NCBI RefSeq assembly: GCF_043641665.1
Contig: NC_092190.1
Coordinates: forward strand, 19,767,548 to 19,831,547
Source: Enoplosus armatus
Lineage: Eukaryota; Chordata; Actinopteri; Centrarchiformes; Enoplosidae
Direction: 5' to 3'
Length of the DNA: 64,000 nucleotides
The notes under the pieces were generated by a model. It saw only the letters and a program-made list of their open reading frames with translations. It ran no database searches and was not told where the DNA came from. The position numbers were made by a program, and so were the translations under genes. Shown piece by piece: positions 12,590 through 25,405 of this stretch. Numbering within the stretch: the first letter of the stretch is position 1; every line of letters starts with the position of its first letter.

Positions 12590-13997
12590 AAGTAGTGTTC
12601 CAATCCAGATATCATAAATATAGATTAGACAACATCAGTTGCTTCCATTTGATTGCCCCATGGGATTATATGAGGAAATGACTCAGGAGATGAGTCATGA
12701 GATAATAAAGGAGTAGGCTAGACATCCAGATAGATGAGCTTAAGGACTGTCAATCATACTGAGACTAGTGGCAATTACACCAGTTTATAAGACCTCAATC
12801 TGCAGCTCAAGAAAATATTTAATTTGTATAAATTAGCTTTTGTCACTCTCCCCTCTTACATTATGTATGGATTTTTCTAAAGACATTTTTCTTTATATAT
12901 ACAAAAATGACTCTTATTTATTCTGCTTGTAACTTGTGGGCTGTATTTCTTAAAAAAAGATGTCTCCCAAGGATATTGTCAGTTTCACAGCTTCTGAAGT
13001 TCAATTTGCAATCTAACAGAAACAGATACAAAACATATTCAGGCTTCGACAATATCCTCTTTTACCAATCAAGATCAGCTCCCAGGTTACAGCAGTGTTG
13101 GCTGCGGCCAATTTGTATGACAAACGACCCGTCATTTAAACCCATTAATCCCTTCCTTAATGTGGCTGGCAGGTGTGCTGTCAACAGGAAATCTGCAGAG
13201 ACACGATTTCTGCTGCTCCTCATTATATTCGCACCTCGTCCCCAAGGGTGTTAATGGAAGTGGAAATATGTACTTTAAGTTAATTGGCGCCACCTAAAGA
13301 GGACTTGATTCCAGAACATATTTTGGCTCCGCAGGTAGGTGCGTTGTGACAAAGGACCTCCAAAGAACTGCAGAAATATGATTTGTTGTATTCAACCATC
13401 TCATTAGCCAGCATTACCTGGCTATGGCTGTCAGCTGTCGCACACACACACACTCATAGGACATTCATAAGTTAGTATAGCCACAGGGCGAGTGTACAGC
13501 ATGATTGTGTTTCCTCCATAACCAGGCAGTATGTGTGTATGTACTGTATGTCTGTCACTGTATAGCTACAAACAGCACGCAGGCAACACAAGTACATTTA
13601 AAAAAGTGTGGTGTTAAGAGAAACAACAAGCTGACCAATGACATAATAAAATAATTGAAAATGATATTATAGTAGTGTTTGCCAAAAAAATCCACTTTCT
13701 TGATTTATTCTAGAGCTTTTAGCCACATTTCATGAGCGTCATCAACCGAGTGCATTTGCTCAGATGTCATGGAGACGGTTCAGTTGTCATCAGGTATGAA
13801 ACTTTGGTCATGTGATGAACTGATCTGAACTCCACCGGCTGACGAAGTCCACAAGATGTGGCTAAAAGCTCCAGAGGAAATCTGGAGCTTCTCTTGGGAG
13901 TGATGTTTTTCTCTAAGTACTATTACAGAAGTCAAGAATGACCTGGTCTTCAACCTCAATGAATGGGTCATTTCAAACATAAAACATATTCAGAAGA

Positions 13998-14020
13998 AAT
14001 AATAATAATAATAATAATAA
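13998..14020. repeat. (AAT)n microsatellite
   Basis: About seven AAT units. Confidence 0.9.
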
Positions 14021-14157
14021 CAAGTGTGTCCAGTGATGATTCCAAATAGATAGTAATCAATTTATTCATCCATAAAATCAAGGAAAGTACACTGCTCCCA
14101 TCCTAATCCACCAAGACTGACTACAGAACATAAAATATAAATAATCCTGAAATAAAA

Positions 14158-14620
14158 ATGCTAATGTCTGCATGCTAACATGCCCACAATGACAATGCTA
14201 ACATGTTGATGTTAAGCAGGTATGTTGACCTTTTTCACCATCTTAGTTAGTATGCTTAGTGTGTTAGTATGCTAACGTTTGCTAATTAGCACTAAACACA
14301 ACGTACAGCTGAGACTTATGGGAATGTCATTTTTTTCAGTTTTGCAGGCGTTTGATTATAAACTTCAGTATTGGGCAGTATTGGAAAGTTTGCCCTGATG
14401 AATGTGCTCGATGAAAAGTTAAGGGATTACCAAAGGGATTAAAATTCACCCTGAGGGGGACATGGATGAGTGTAACATATTTCATGACAATCCATCCTAT
14501 AGTTGTTGAGACATGTCACTCAAAACCACAAATATTAACCACATAGATGAAAAGTCAGTAGATGTCATTAGGATTCAAAGTCTGGGATCCATGGATGTCT
14601 GTCAAAATGTTTTGCAAAAT
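14158..14620. repeat. Dispersed 'TGCTAACATG' repeat, copy 1
   Basis: Contains GCATGCTAACATG, TGTTGATGTTAAGCAGGTA, GCTAATTAGCACTAAACACA, GTACAGCTGAG and later CCTGAGGGGGACATGGATG and CATGACAATCCATCC. A second, shorter copy is at 57781-58060. I recognise this as a very abundant percomorph dispersed repeat, but cannot name its class. It is probably a degenerate mobile-element derivative. Confidence 0.75.
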
Positions 14621-16114
14621 GTCTTTAGTACCAGTTTGTTTGTAGGGTTCATTTAAGAAACATGTTAACCGCTTCAAATGAATAGCTTTCCTAATTTTGT
14701 GGACAGCCATGTCGCTAGCGTGGCTAAAACAACATGAAAGTATATTCCACCATAAAAGCTGTTTAACAAAAAGAGGATGAAAGCCAATCAAAAAGTACGA
14801 CAAACAACTAGAATTAAATTTAAATTTACGCCTAATTTATGCCTTTACATCCTCCTTACACATTTGTGGTTGTGTTGTCGTATCCCCTGAGAGATAAGAC
14901 AGAGAGGATGCTGATTAGCGAGTCAGGTGGTCTTAAGTTTGCTGCAGCATTCAATAAATTAATCCATACTGTCCACATGAAGCGGACTTCCTTCATCCTC
15001 CATAATCCTGCAGGATTTTAGGGTTTGGTCAAACAAAAAAAGCAATTGGAAGACGTTACTTTGGGTTTTAGGAAATTGCAATTGGCATTTTAAACTATTG
15101 CCTGACATTTTATACACCAACTGATTCATGGAGAAAACGATTGGGAGATTAATTGGTAATGAAAATAATCGTTATTTAATTATATCTTACTGAAACTTTT
15201 ATCTTGCTGTCAATTGTAACAATTACGTTCGCGACAGAAGCACGTAATGAAGCAAACAAGACACATTAGTTTTATTTATATTCTCTTTAATATATCTTAA
15301 AAAATGGATATACAATCTGAGAAAGAAAAGGTTGAGGATTTGAAGAAGAACGAGTTGTTAATCTTCTCTCCAGGCCCAAAGATGGAGTTAGCTCAAGCAC
15401 AGACGTTTCCCAATAACATCCTGGGGGGAAAAAACAAAAACACTGCCAACTGCCAAACTAAAGGACATATGACAAGGTGTCCAATAGGAAGCTAGAGTCA
15501 AAGTATTAGTAAGGCTAAGATTAAGTACAGAGTATTGGGCTACCATAACCTGGAGTCAGCTACTACCATGACAATTAGCTGTCACAGGATGGCTTGATAT
15601 TAATAGGCAGTTACATTAGCCTTCAAGGTTTCAGTGGAACAAAACCATGCTGGAAAACGCCATGGAACACCCACATTCACATTTGCTTTCAATGGACCGG
15701 GTAATTGTCATATTCTCAGGTCCTTTATTTTGGCTGAAGCCAGTGTCGTCTGCTGTTCTGCTGTCTTTCACTAGGAAAACAATCATGATTTGAGCTGTTG
15801 AACCCTGGGCCAGAATAACAAAAAGAAAAGAGGGGCAAGAGGGAACCAGAGCATGCTAACAGGTCACATCATTTCAACACATCATACTGTAAGTGCCCAC
15901 ACACATGCGCTCCCACACACGCACACTCAACAAGCACAAAGTTTCACTCTTCAACAACTACATTTCTGACATCCTTAGTAAAATGCACCACTGGCTGATC
16001 ACATAGACTTTGCCTCATGCAGAGGGGTGAACACAAAAAGCTGAATGGAGTGAGGACAGTCTTCAGAGACACGACTCAAACTGGAGGCACAGCGCTAGCC
16101 AGGGCAGGGCAGGG

Positions 16115-16143
16115 CACACACACACACACACACGCACACACGC

Positions 16144-16205
<62 letters not shown>
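16115..16205. repeat. Long (CA)n microsatellite with CG interruptions
   Basis: About 91 bp of CA with three CACG interruptions in the first 35 bp. It gives spurious His-Thr and Cys-Val reading frames. Confidence 0.97.
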
Positions 16206-16207
<2 letters not shown>

Positions 16208-16292
16208 GCTAACTGAGGGACAGATTCGCTTTCTCTCTCTCTCTCTAACACACACACTCACAAAATGAACATGAACTCAGAAGTTCACTAAG

Positions 16293-16390
16293 AAGCTAAC
16301 TAGCTAACGAGTGCGCTAATGAGCACTGTAGCGAGCAAGCTAATCCACTGGCAAGCGTGTGACTTCGCTAGCTACCTAGCTAGTTAGCTT
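16293..16390. repeat. Inverted repeat with perfect 14-bp arms
   Basis: Arm AAGCTAACTAGCTA at 16293-16306 is the exact reverse complement of 16377-16390. The 70-bp interior contains further TAGC/GCTA motifs. Confidence 0.8.
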
Positions 16391-16459
16391 GCAAACTGCC
16401 TTTATGAACCTCTGCTATTGATTTCTCCAAACACATCCACACAGTGAAGACATACAGTC

Positions 16460-16486
16460 CACACACACACACACACACACACACAC
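16460..16486. repeat. (CA)n microsatellite
   Basis: Thirteen pure CA units. Confidence 0.95.
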
Positions 16487-17172
16487 GAAGAGAAAGAGAG
16501 AATGGACTGCTGTCCTTCTAGAAAGACACACTCTGCATGTTCGCTTGGGAAATCTCCCACAGCAACCAGAATGAGAGCGGACGTGTCTTTTATTCCGTAC
16601 TGTGGCACAGTGACAATGAAATGAAACGATGACTGTGAGTTTAAAGTGCTGACTTTCAGTTTTAAGGGTGCTTTCAGGTGTTCACATCCATGTTGGCCTT
16701 TTACACCTACTCCCCATATCGTCCCCTTTTAGTTGACATGGCAAACTTCTGAGAAAACTGTTGCTTATTAGCAGCTACGGAGCAACATTATCATTCATTT
16801 AGAGTCGGGTTTCTGTCCACCTGATAAATGTCCAATATTCACTCTCTTTTAGCTCTGTTATTGGTGTTTACCACCTCCTGAGGGAAATATCTATTTTATT
16901 CATTTAGTGGCTAAATGCTATTTAGTTTATGTTCATGTGTTCAATAACATTTCGTAAATTAAAACTGGGGCAATATGTAGAAAAGGAGCTACAATTCTTA
17001 CACTGTTTATGTATTATGGATGTAAATTGAAATCCAAATCATTTTTTAAACTTGTAGTCATTGTTTCACTTGTGCTGAAGTACAGAAAATGTGTCACTGT
17101 CATGGTATGTTCTGATTGCACTGTAAGTATGAGTAAACCTCTCCATCCTCAATGGAAAAAGGTACATGTGGC

Positions 17173-17200
17173 TGTGTGTGTGTGTGTGTGTGTGTGTGTG
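17173..17200. repeat. (TG)14 microsatellite
   Basis: 28 bp of pure TG. Shorter TG tracts follow at about 17360-17378 and 17519-17540. Confidence 0.95.
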
Positions 17201-17904
17201 AGTGAAACCGAGAAATGGACGAAGGACAAGAAAAGGACAGTGAGGATAGCTTGCAGGGGCACAGGAGGAGGTGAAGCTGAAAACAGTACAATACATTTGG
17301 CTGTGGTTTTAGTAGTCGTACTTTATGCCACTGGAGCTCAGAAGGTCTGTATGTGAGTTTGTGTGTGTGTGTGTGTGCACATGCAAGGAGAATGACAACA
17401 GAACGGGACAATGTGTTCATTCACATGCTGTCTAGTGGGGCTGTAGGCTTTCCAACTTGAGCCTATGTGTGAGTGATAGACAAGTGTACAGAAACCAGTG
17501 TACGCAGGATGTCACATTGTGTGTGTGTGTATGTGTGTGTGCGTCTGTGTACGTGTTGGTGAACTCACATGCATTTTCTCTTAAGCGACACAAACATGGC
17601 AGGCACTGGGAACAGAGAGCTGATAGTAACATATTCTTTCTCTTGATTCGTCAAATTTTAAAACAGCTAAATGTGACTTTCACTTTTTTGCGCTGGTGAA
17701 TAATCACATCAAATCCCCTGCCGTTCGTCACCATGGCTCGTTTCTGACAGGCTCGGGGACACCTCAGCGGCGGCGTCATTCAGTGATCCCGCCACAACAC
17801 TTAATCGATTAGGATAATTAAAGCATATTTTTCTTTTGTATGCAAGCCCTTCCTGAAACATTTTTTTCATTTCATTTTTTTTCTTTCGCTCCTGCAGTGT
17901 GGAG

Positions 17905-17910
17905 TTTATT
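17905..17910 (-). terminator. ube2f: UBE2F poly(A) signal
   Basis: TTTATT on + is AATAAA on the transcribed strand, about 187 nt after the UBE2F stop. It is the first canonical signal downstream, predicting cleavage near 17880-17895. Confidence 0.7.
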
Positions 17911-17996
17911 GCAATCAGGTGAACAGCAGGGCACGGGCGGGGCGGTGGTGTCAAGAGGAGGGGAGTGGTAAAAGAGTCAGCTGTTGATTCACACAC

Positions 17997-18019
17997 GGGG
18001 GGGGGTGGGGGTGGGGGGG
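17997..18019 (+). repeat. G-run with G-quadruplex potential in the UBE2F 3'UTR
   Basis: Runs of 9, 5 and 7 G separated by single T on the + strand. The UBE2F transcript reads as CCCCCCCACCCCCACCCCC-type sequence; the G-rich strand is the template. Confidence 0.85.
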
Positions 18020-18096
18020 TTGGCCAACATAAGCAGAGGCAAGGTAGAGCAGTTTGGTTGGTTGGTGCAGGCTGATGTAGGTAGCTGATGCGTCTA

Positions 18097-18147
18097 TCAT
18101 CTGGCGTAGTGCTTGATGTAATCTTGAACCTTATTCCGAAAATCCTC
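18097..18147 (-). CDS. ube2f: UBE2F coding exon 9 (last)
   Basis: Encodes residues 169-184, [16 protein letters not shown], then TGA at 18097-18099. The acceptor AG is at 18149-18148, entered in phase 0. This is the C-terminal helix of the UBC fold. Confidence 0.95.
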   Translation of the reverse strand, partial: EDFRNKVQDYIKHYAR

Positions 18148-21100
18148 CTGGATTGGAGACAGGGGGAGGGCAAAGAGAGAGGGTTAGAGTCAGATATTGA
18201 ACACTTGCAAGCAGTTGAAAGAGTGACAAACTAATATGATCCACCATGTTAAGGAAAGCATAAATACAAAGCACATCAACACAGATTCAACCAAACATAC
18301 AGTATGTTTCACAGAATCTGTACTTCCCATAAGCTACTGCTGAACACATCTAGACCCTATAAGCCTAGATGTTAGATGTTGAAGCAGAATTTACGAGTTG
18401 AGTGATTTAACCACAAATGATGTGCTTGTTCTAGACATATCGCTAGACAAAAGTAGGAAGCTTTGCGCTCTTTGTAGCTGCTTTAAATTTATATTCTAAA
18501 TGCCTGTGTGTTTTTGTATGTTTGATTATGTGTTTTTCTTTACATTCACAATTACATTTTGACCGTTCAGAGGATATCTCGTCTAGGGTACAAGAGTAGA
18601 ACCACATTACATCTTATTCATGATGTCTGTCATTCGAGTCAACTTTCCCTCTGGTCATGTGTGCCCTCTCCTCCACTCTTCCCATGTTTGTCTCTCCTCT
18701 TGATCGTGCCCCTCCTGGTTGTGCTTGGCTTCTTTCCCTCCATCTAGTAACCTCCACTCTGTCGCACGCTTGACCCATCCCTCCCGATTACATCTCGCCC
18801 CATCGAGCTGTGTGACCTTTGCTCTCCTTCCTCTTCTGACAGCCCTCTTTCGTTTTGTTGGCTCTGCCATTTCAAGCCTTCCGTGTATTTTCTCTTCAAC
18901 CACTTGGGTTGTTTTGGGGAAACTTGGTCGATTTATCTGGGTTTACTTGTGTCAACATCCTCATCATATTTCATTTTCAACACACACACACAACAACATG
19001 GCTTTTGATCAAAGACTGTAGATTGCTCTGAAAGGATCTCCTTTATTCTGTCTATACAAGAAAGTGCACGGCTTAGCAAAACTGCACTGTAGCTAGGCAG
19101 ATTGTAAATTATAGAAACTGTTGTAATTGCTCGCACACTATCACAGCTTAGGGGACGTTCTTTACTGGGATTAATGATGATGCAGTCGCTACAGGGATTG
19201 GCAAATTGCTTTGGCAGCACCACAGTCACGTAAAAACAAATTGTATTAGCTGTGGCTCCCAAGCGATTCATATAGCTTCTGAATGTGGGGTGGCTCTAAA
19301 CAGCAGTTGGAGCGCACTGTCCAATCAGATCAATCAAAGAGCAACACAAAGTCACTCCAGACAACATGTACTTATGGCTTCATCATGCATGTTAAATTGT
19401 TCCAATATCTCAACTTAGCATTCACTTCACTAGAATATTTAACCAGTTTATTTGTGGTTAAATGAATAGTGTGCTGCATGCACTCTAGAGGAATATCACA
19501 CTTTCTGTGCTTTGCACTCTCCTTCCTCAGCCCACCTCCCCTCCTTGGCCCCCCTCTCCTGTCTTGTTTTCAACTCATTACCCCCATCACTCCTCCATCA
19601 GCGCAGGGGTCTGGGTCAATAAATGCCGTCATGCTCCCCGTGTCAAGCTGTCCAACATGAGACTTCACATACAAGTGTCCCCCACTGACAGCAGCGCACT
19701 GATTTACGCTGCAGCTCTGGTGGTCAGTTAGTCACGCATGCATCGCTGGGGCTTCTGTGTATGAGCGAGAGAGAGAGAGCCAGAGAGTGTGATGAAAACA
19801 AACACGAGTCAGGGGGAAGAGGGATGGAGAGAGAAGGGAAAAAGAGACATGGTGTGTGTGTGTGTGTGTGTGTGGAAACACAGATGACAGACAGCAATGC
19901 TGAGAAGCTGCCAGAGACAAAAACTTCAGCAGTGATGACAGCAGTGTGAGTATCTGTCCACAGAGGGATGATGGATTGGCTCTATTGCTGGGCCAATCTT
20001 AATGCCACAAGTGCAACGACCAGCAAGTGGTGGATTTTGGGTGCACGGACTGTGTGAGTACCTCGAAGCGCACATGGTATTTTAGTTTATTTAGGTGCAG
20101 CAGCAGTCTGTGTAAAAAGGCTTAACAAATCAATTTCCTCAGAAAATGGCCATTTACTGCTTTACATTCGACTATTGGTACCACTGGAAACTCAGATGTT
20201 CTCTTCATGTTAAAGCTTCTAATAATCTGGCTTGATGCAGTTTGAAAGGTCAGTGGTTCAAATAATTCAATAATCTTTTTAAACTTTGAGCTTGAGGCGT
20301 ATAATCCAAGCAGTGAGCAATGTGCAAGGTAAAATTTGAATACTGTCAAACGTATTTCCTATTAGAACTCTCAAAGCAGCGATCAAATAACTTGAAATCA
20401 ATTGCACCATAATAACACATGAGATACCTGAGCACCATCATGATGACTGGTCAATGCAATGTTCACTGCAGAGATCAATGTCCTAAGATGAGAAGGGATA
20501 CAGACCGTTCTTATCCATATACACGGTATATATTCTGTATACCAGAAACTGCTTTTGTGATGATAGCGGGTAATTACTTTTTCCAACATCCTGTTGGGAA
20601 AAAAATATGAATCAATTATACAGAAACACGGTCCGCCTCAATGGAATACCACTTTTTGTCCATCTGTCTGTCTCAAGTTATGCTGGACACCACGTAAATA
20701 TGGTATATTGGTCCGTGTGTCACAGCCCATCTTTTGTCTACCCAGCTGTCTCTTGCAAGCTTCTGTAAACATTTATGGAGGAAAAAACACAATAAACAAA
20801 AAACTTAAACAGACACACTTACACACAGTATGCCATTTAATGGAAATGAGGGAGCAGAAAATTTGCAGGGCGCACAGACACTAGAGATTGCCCCAATTAG
20901 ACCACTTCACATCGACTTGAAGTGTAGATTACACACACTGACAGACAGAGAACACACTAAGTTTAGTTTCAAAACTGTATTTAAACTGGCGCCAATTAAG
21001 ATGTCCAACACAGATTTGAATCTTGGGCCAAATGCATGTCTTGATGGGTGAAAGAAAAAAGCAAAATGTCTTAGGTATCACAGATAGATTTGAAGGATGA

Positions 21101-23849
21101 GTGTAACAACCCTATTAATGCCATTTCACACAAATTTACAAGGTAAACTTGCATAAATTTACCATGTACTTACTTTGCCCCTCCCTTTCTCTCTTACAGC
21201 AGAAAATTGGCTGAGACTGCAAATTACTTTGGCGCTCATTAGTTTGAAGACTAAGTAAACTCTGCAGTTGATTAAAAACTTTGTTATGCTACAGCTTACT
21301 TTTTTTTTGGCTCTATTTCACCAGCGGAAGGCAATTAACTCTCCTCTCCTCCAGCGATCTGTACAGGTACTCAAAATATGTACCACCATCAGAGGGAAGG
21401 GGATGCTAATTAAACCCTGTGGGTACAAACAGTTACTTTATCTGCTAAAAGTTGAAAAATAAGCGATGGAAAGCCCCAGGATGCATTAGGTAAACAGACT
21501 GCGAAGGGAAACATGAAGGAGAGAGGTGTGAACAGGGAAAGGAAGAAATGGAATAGAGAAGAGAGAGATGACAAGGGATGCGGAGGTGTGGAGGCCATGA
21601 GAACACTCAACTGTCCCGGGTGTTTTCACACTCGGGCTGACTGAGAAATCTTTTGAGAATTCTGTGAGTTTAGTAAAAATGTCGAAGCCCTGTCACGTCT
21701 GGGTGAGGTCCAGAAAAGTGATTCTGCTTTCAAATGGTGTGGGGTTTGTGTAAGTGAACTCCAGTGTGGTCCACTGTGGTCTGCAGCAGATGTCAAAGCT
21801 TTCCACTCCACACTCAAAGTGGAGTAATGTGATTGGTTGAGCATGTCACATCATGCCTTTCTTTTCATTACATCCAGCATTAATTGTTGAGATTGCCTTG
21901 ACCAAATACTTAGGAACTTGTGTTACGTAACCTAAACTAGAATATTGACAATGTTTTATACCTCTTTCATTGAAAGTATTCTAACCTTTTCGTTTATTTG
22001 CTGGTTTACATCGATTTGTCGAGAGGAGTCGAGAGTCAAATTCATTCCTCAAGCATGATTTTCAATGACACACTACATGTTGTACAGTAATGTGTTTTAG
22101 ATTGCCTGTATGTATAGCAAGTAGAAGAAAGTTTGGTTTTATTCCAGCAGCAAAAAGACTTGTTGAGGTAAAAACAGAGAAGGTCAGTTTACTCTGTGTA
22201 TAGACTGATGAATGCACTGGCACTTTTAGACATAATGTGCTTTTGTGGACTTGATTTTATTAGTATTTGTTGACATTGTAGGATTCTCCAGCGTCTTTTA
22301 GCACTGTGGGTGTTCTTTACACTTGGCTAGGATTGGTTGGAAAAATACAAACTACAGAAACATATACGCACAATGCTGTACTGCAGGAGAACATGTGTAG
22401 CCATGAACAGCCACTTCAAGTCGTGAACACAGGAGCGTTAATAACACGTTAATAACTTTAATAGTAGATTTAAAGCCATATTTGATAGCAACAGACCCTG
22501 ATGCATTACATGTCATCTTTCAACAGCCATACAAGCAGTATGAGAGGGAGTGTGATACTACAGATAATATGCGTTACTGTGACGCATTACCATCAACCGA
22601 CAGGGATTCATCATCTATCCAAAGCACACTTCAGCAGTGTAAACCTCGCTCCTCCAGCTCAGGAAAAGTCTGCCTTAGACTTAAAAATATAGCAGCGGAC
22701 TAGAGAAAAGAATGGGAGGAGGTTGTTGTGACAAGGAGTGAAGATGTGCCTCACCTTCCTCCTTAATTTGCATTGCTTTCTGTCACAATTTGCATAAACA
22801 ATACCATGGCCCAGACTTTCCAGGACACAAATTTGTCTGAATTGTCTTCCACCTCATCAAGAGTTGGTGAGTGTATTTTGGTACGGTCTGGGCTCGGTTC
22901 ACCACTTCTCTACTCAATTGGCAGGTTTATTGGGTTGGCAGGTTAACAAATTTTGGCCTGTCACTGGCAAAAACAAACACTTTTAGTGGATGTACTTTTC
23001 ACGGGTGAGCAAGGATTACGTTGAAGCCCGTTCGCAGCTACCAGTTGAGGCGATCTACAGGACCAATTCCAAAACATTTGGTAACTATTACTCATTTAGA
23101 CACCTGAATTTATAACAAATAGGGTCAGGTTTAAAAATAGCAGAATTTCCCTTTAACATCACTTGCCCGGTAAGTCAGCAACTCCATCCACAACACAATA
23201 GTTGGGCAGCTGCGATCACGCTCACAAAACTGAGAGAGACTGCAACAGAGAGCAGACCTGCCAGGCCTCTGTACGCCACTGTGGGCAGCCACAACAGAAC
23301 TTTGACACTGAACTGACAGAGCAGGTAGACACTATAATGAGGTGACTGGAGCTACATGTGACCATATTATTTATTTATAAGTTGAACTTACTAGATGTGA
23401 CATTAATGATCAATTACCTTGTCTTTTTTTTCTCGTTACTGCCCTACTATTTGACAGATTTGACATTACTGTGATGAGACCAAGATGCATATATAATACA
23501 GAAGGACTCAAACATTATCCATGCCTTGGCATCGCATCATTATCATCGTCTCGCTCCGTATAACAAACTAGGTACAGAGCAGCATGCACAAGGTAGGCCA
23601 TAATAAGCACACGGCTACATCTGGAGACATATTTAATTCCTACAAAAACATCTGCTATATTGATAGCCAGTGAACACTGTTGTTTGTGTTTTTAATCACG
23701 GTCTCGTGATTCAGGAACAATCTTGATGTCACTTCTTCCTTGGGTACTCTAATGAGACCCTACAGGGCCACAGCAATCACTGCTCAGGGCAGAAAGCTGA
23801 CAGCAGGGACAGAGGCCAGATCAGAAGGCAGCAAATGGTGTGTATGTGT

Positions 23850-23895
<46 letters not shown>

Positions 23896-25227
23896 TTGAC
23901 ATGATTGGCTATTGATTGAAGACTAAACCCCTTGAGATACCTGAGAGTGAGCATGGAAGAGAGGGAGAGATGGGGGGGTCTCTCACATTGATGAGTATCA
24001 ATCAACGTACTGGTAGAGAATTTAGTATGCAGAGGGGGTCGATAGGATGCATGAACTCTGGAACTTAAGCAGTCACAAACCCTGCAAGGACCCACTCTGT
24101 CCCTCTGTGTGCTTTATTATTAGTCAATATCACATCACAGTATACAGCGATATGTCCCAGATACTCTTGCAGCAGCATTTTATTTTCCGTTGAAACACTG
24201 AGGTATACGTGTTGTACTGCAGAACTCTTCTGCTTTCTGGCAGTTCAGTCTTTTGCCATTTTATAGACGCCTGACATTTAAATAATGGCACATGTGTTCA
24301 TGCTGCTGGGCTGTGTGTTAAAGGGTCAGAGCTGATGCACTTCGGTTCACAGCATTCAGACTGTTTCCTGCACTAAAATGCAGAATACATTTAAAATACT
24401 GTATGTGATATGATTGATCTCCTTATCCTTTTGGAACATTTTAGGGGCATGTTTATGGTGATGACACCATGAGAAGTGTTCATTCAGTTCTTTTGTTTTT
24501 TAAGGTTAGTGGTGGTGAGGGTCCATGGGAGATCTGAGCACAAGATTTCTCACAACACATCACAAATTGAAAAATGTCTAAAAGTTTCATACTTACATTT
24601 TTGTTTTCCAATATCTTTCTGAAGCTGTCTTATAGTATGTTCAGTGTGACCACAGCACACACACTCACAACCTTAGTATGTATGGAATTGGGACACAGCA
24701 AATGTTTTATACTCTAAGGGAAATGCAGACAACCTACGTCAAACACTTCCTTGTCTGCTGAAGCAAATGATTCCAATCAGAAAGCCAGACGACACTCATC
24801 TTGTTAAAACATGATTTGTCAATATCAATCAATATCTTTCACACAATCCTTTTATGCTATGGAGAAGCCTAATTAGTATTCAGACTCCTGAGAATTTCAA
24901 ACTTTCAGAGCTTGGTCTTCATAAAGCTTCAAACTAAACTGAGGGTGTTTGAAAAAATCCTTGGACATCAGTTAGAGGATGTACTCTGACTTCCCCCGAC
25001 AGTCTGCAATGTCAACTATTCCTTGTAAGAGGGATATGAGATATCAGGGTTACTAAAAATAGTATATGGAATTTATATATGGAAATGTTGAGTATTTCAG
25101 AATTCGGTATTACATAAATATTCATGCATATGTAGAGACCGCTAACGACGGAGCTGCAGACCCTTTCAAGCCAGTTAGCATATTCCATTTTAGTGTCATT
25201 CTTACTAACTGTGTTTGTTATACAGGT

Positions 25228-25267
<40 letters not shown>

Positions 25268-25364
25268 TTGCCCATGAGGATGCTTCCTTTCAGCCACTTT
25301 AACCAGCAAATGTATTCAGCGAGCAGCCACAGGAGGAGTTCCACTTCAGAAGCCTCAACACAGA

Positions 25365-25405
<41 letters not shown>

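Larger units (their letters stand above)
4781..17884. other. Intergenic DNA between the convergent RAMP1 and UBE2F genes
   Basis: About 13 kb without a supportable exon. It holds a tRNA-Met-like relic (4879-4945), AAGTC-rich low-complexity DNA (about 5255-5365), microsatellites, a short hairpin (12541-12589), a dispersed repeat (14158-14620) and a 14-bp perfect inverted repeat (16293-16390). Some parts (about 7600-7860, 8330-8560, 8820-9090, 13060-13320) have the even composition and TAATT-type motifs typical of conserved non-coding elements, but conservation cannot be judged from one sequence. Confidence 0.7.
17885..18096 (-). other. ube2f: UBE2F 3'UTR (inferred)
   Basis: Runs from the TGA at 18097-18099 to the AATAAA at 17905-17910. 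It contains a C-rich tract in the mRNA sense (G-rich on + at 17997-18019). Confidence 0.65.

Noticed and set aside
12907..13254. 115-codon plus-strand ORF in intergenic DNA
   Set aside because: The composition is non-coding, no family is recognised and no splice context is visible. The underlying DNA is better viewed as a possible conserved non-coding element.
13998..14020. CRISPR-like or other array structure among the short tandem repeats
   Set aside because: All tandem arrays are microsatellites with 2-3 bp units; no spaced direct repeats of 25-40 bp exist in the window.
16017..16268. ORFs of His-Thr or Cys-Val repeats over CA/TG tracts here and at 12074-12326, 23784-24095, 25012-25540, 38573-38951 and 58656-58856
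   Set aside because: They are open only because dinucleotide repeats contain no stop codons. There is no domain, start context or splice support.
17709..18173. 154-codon minus-strand ORF overlapping the last UBE2F exon
   Set aside because: It is in a different frame from the UBE2F exon and runs through the C-rich 3'UTR tract. It is an overlapping chance frame.
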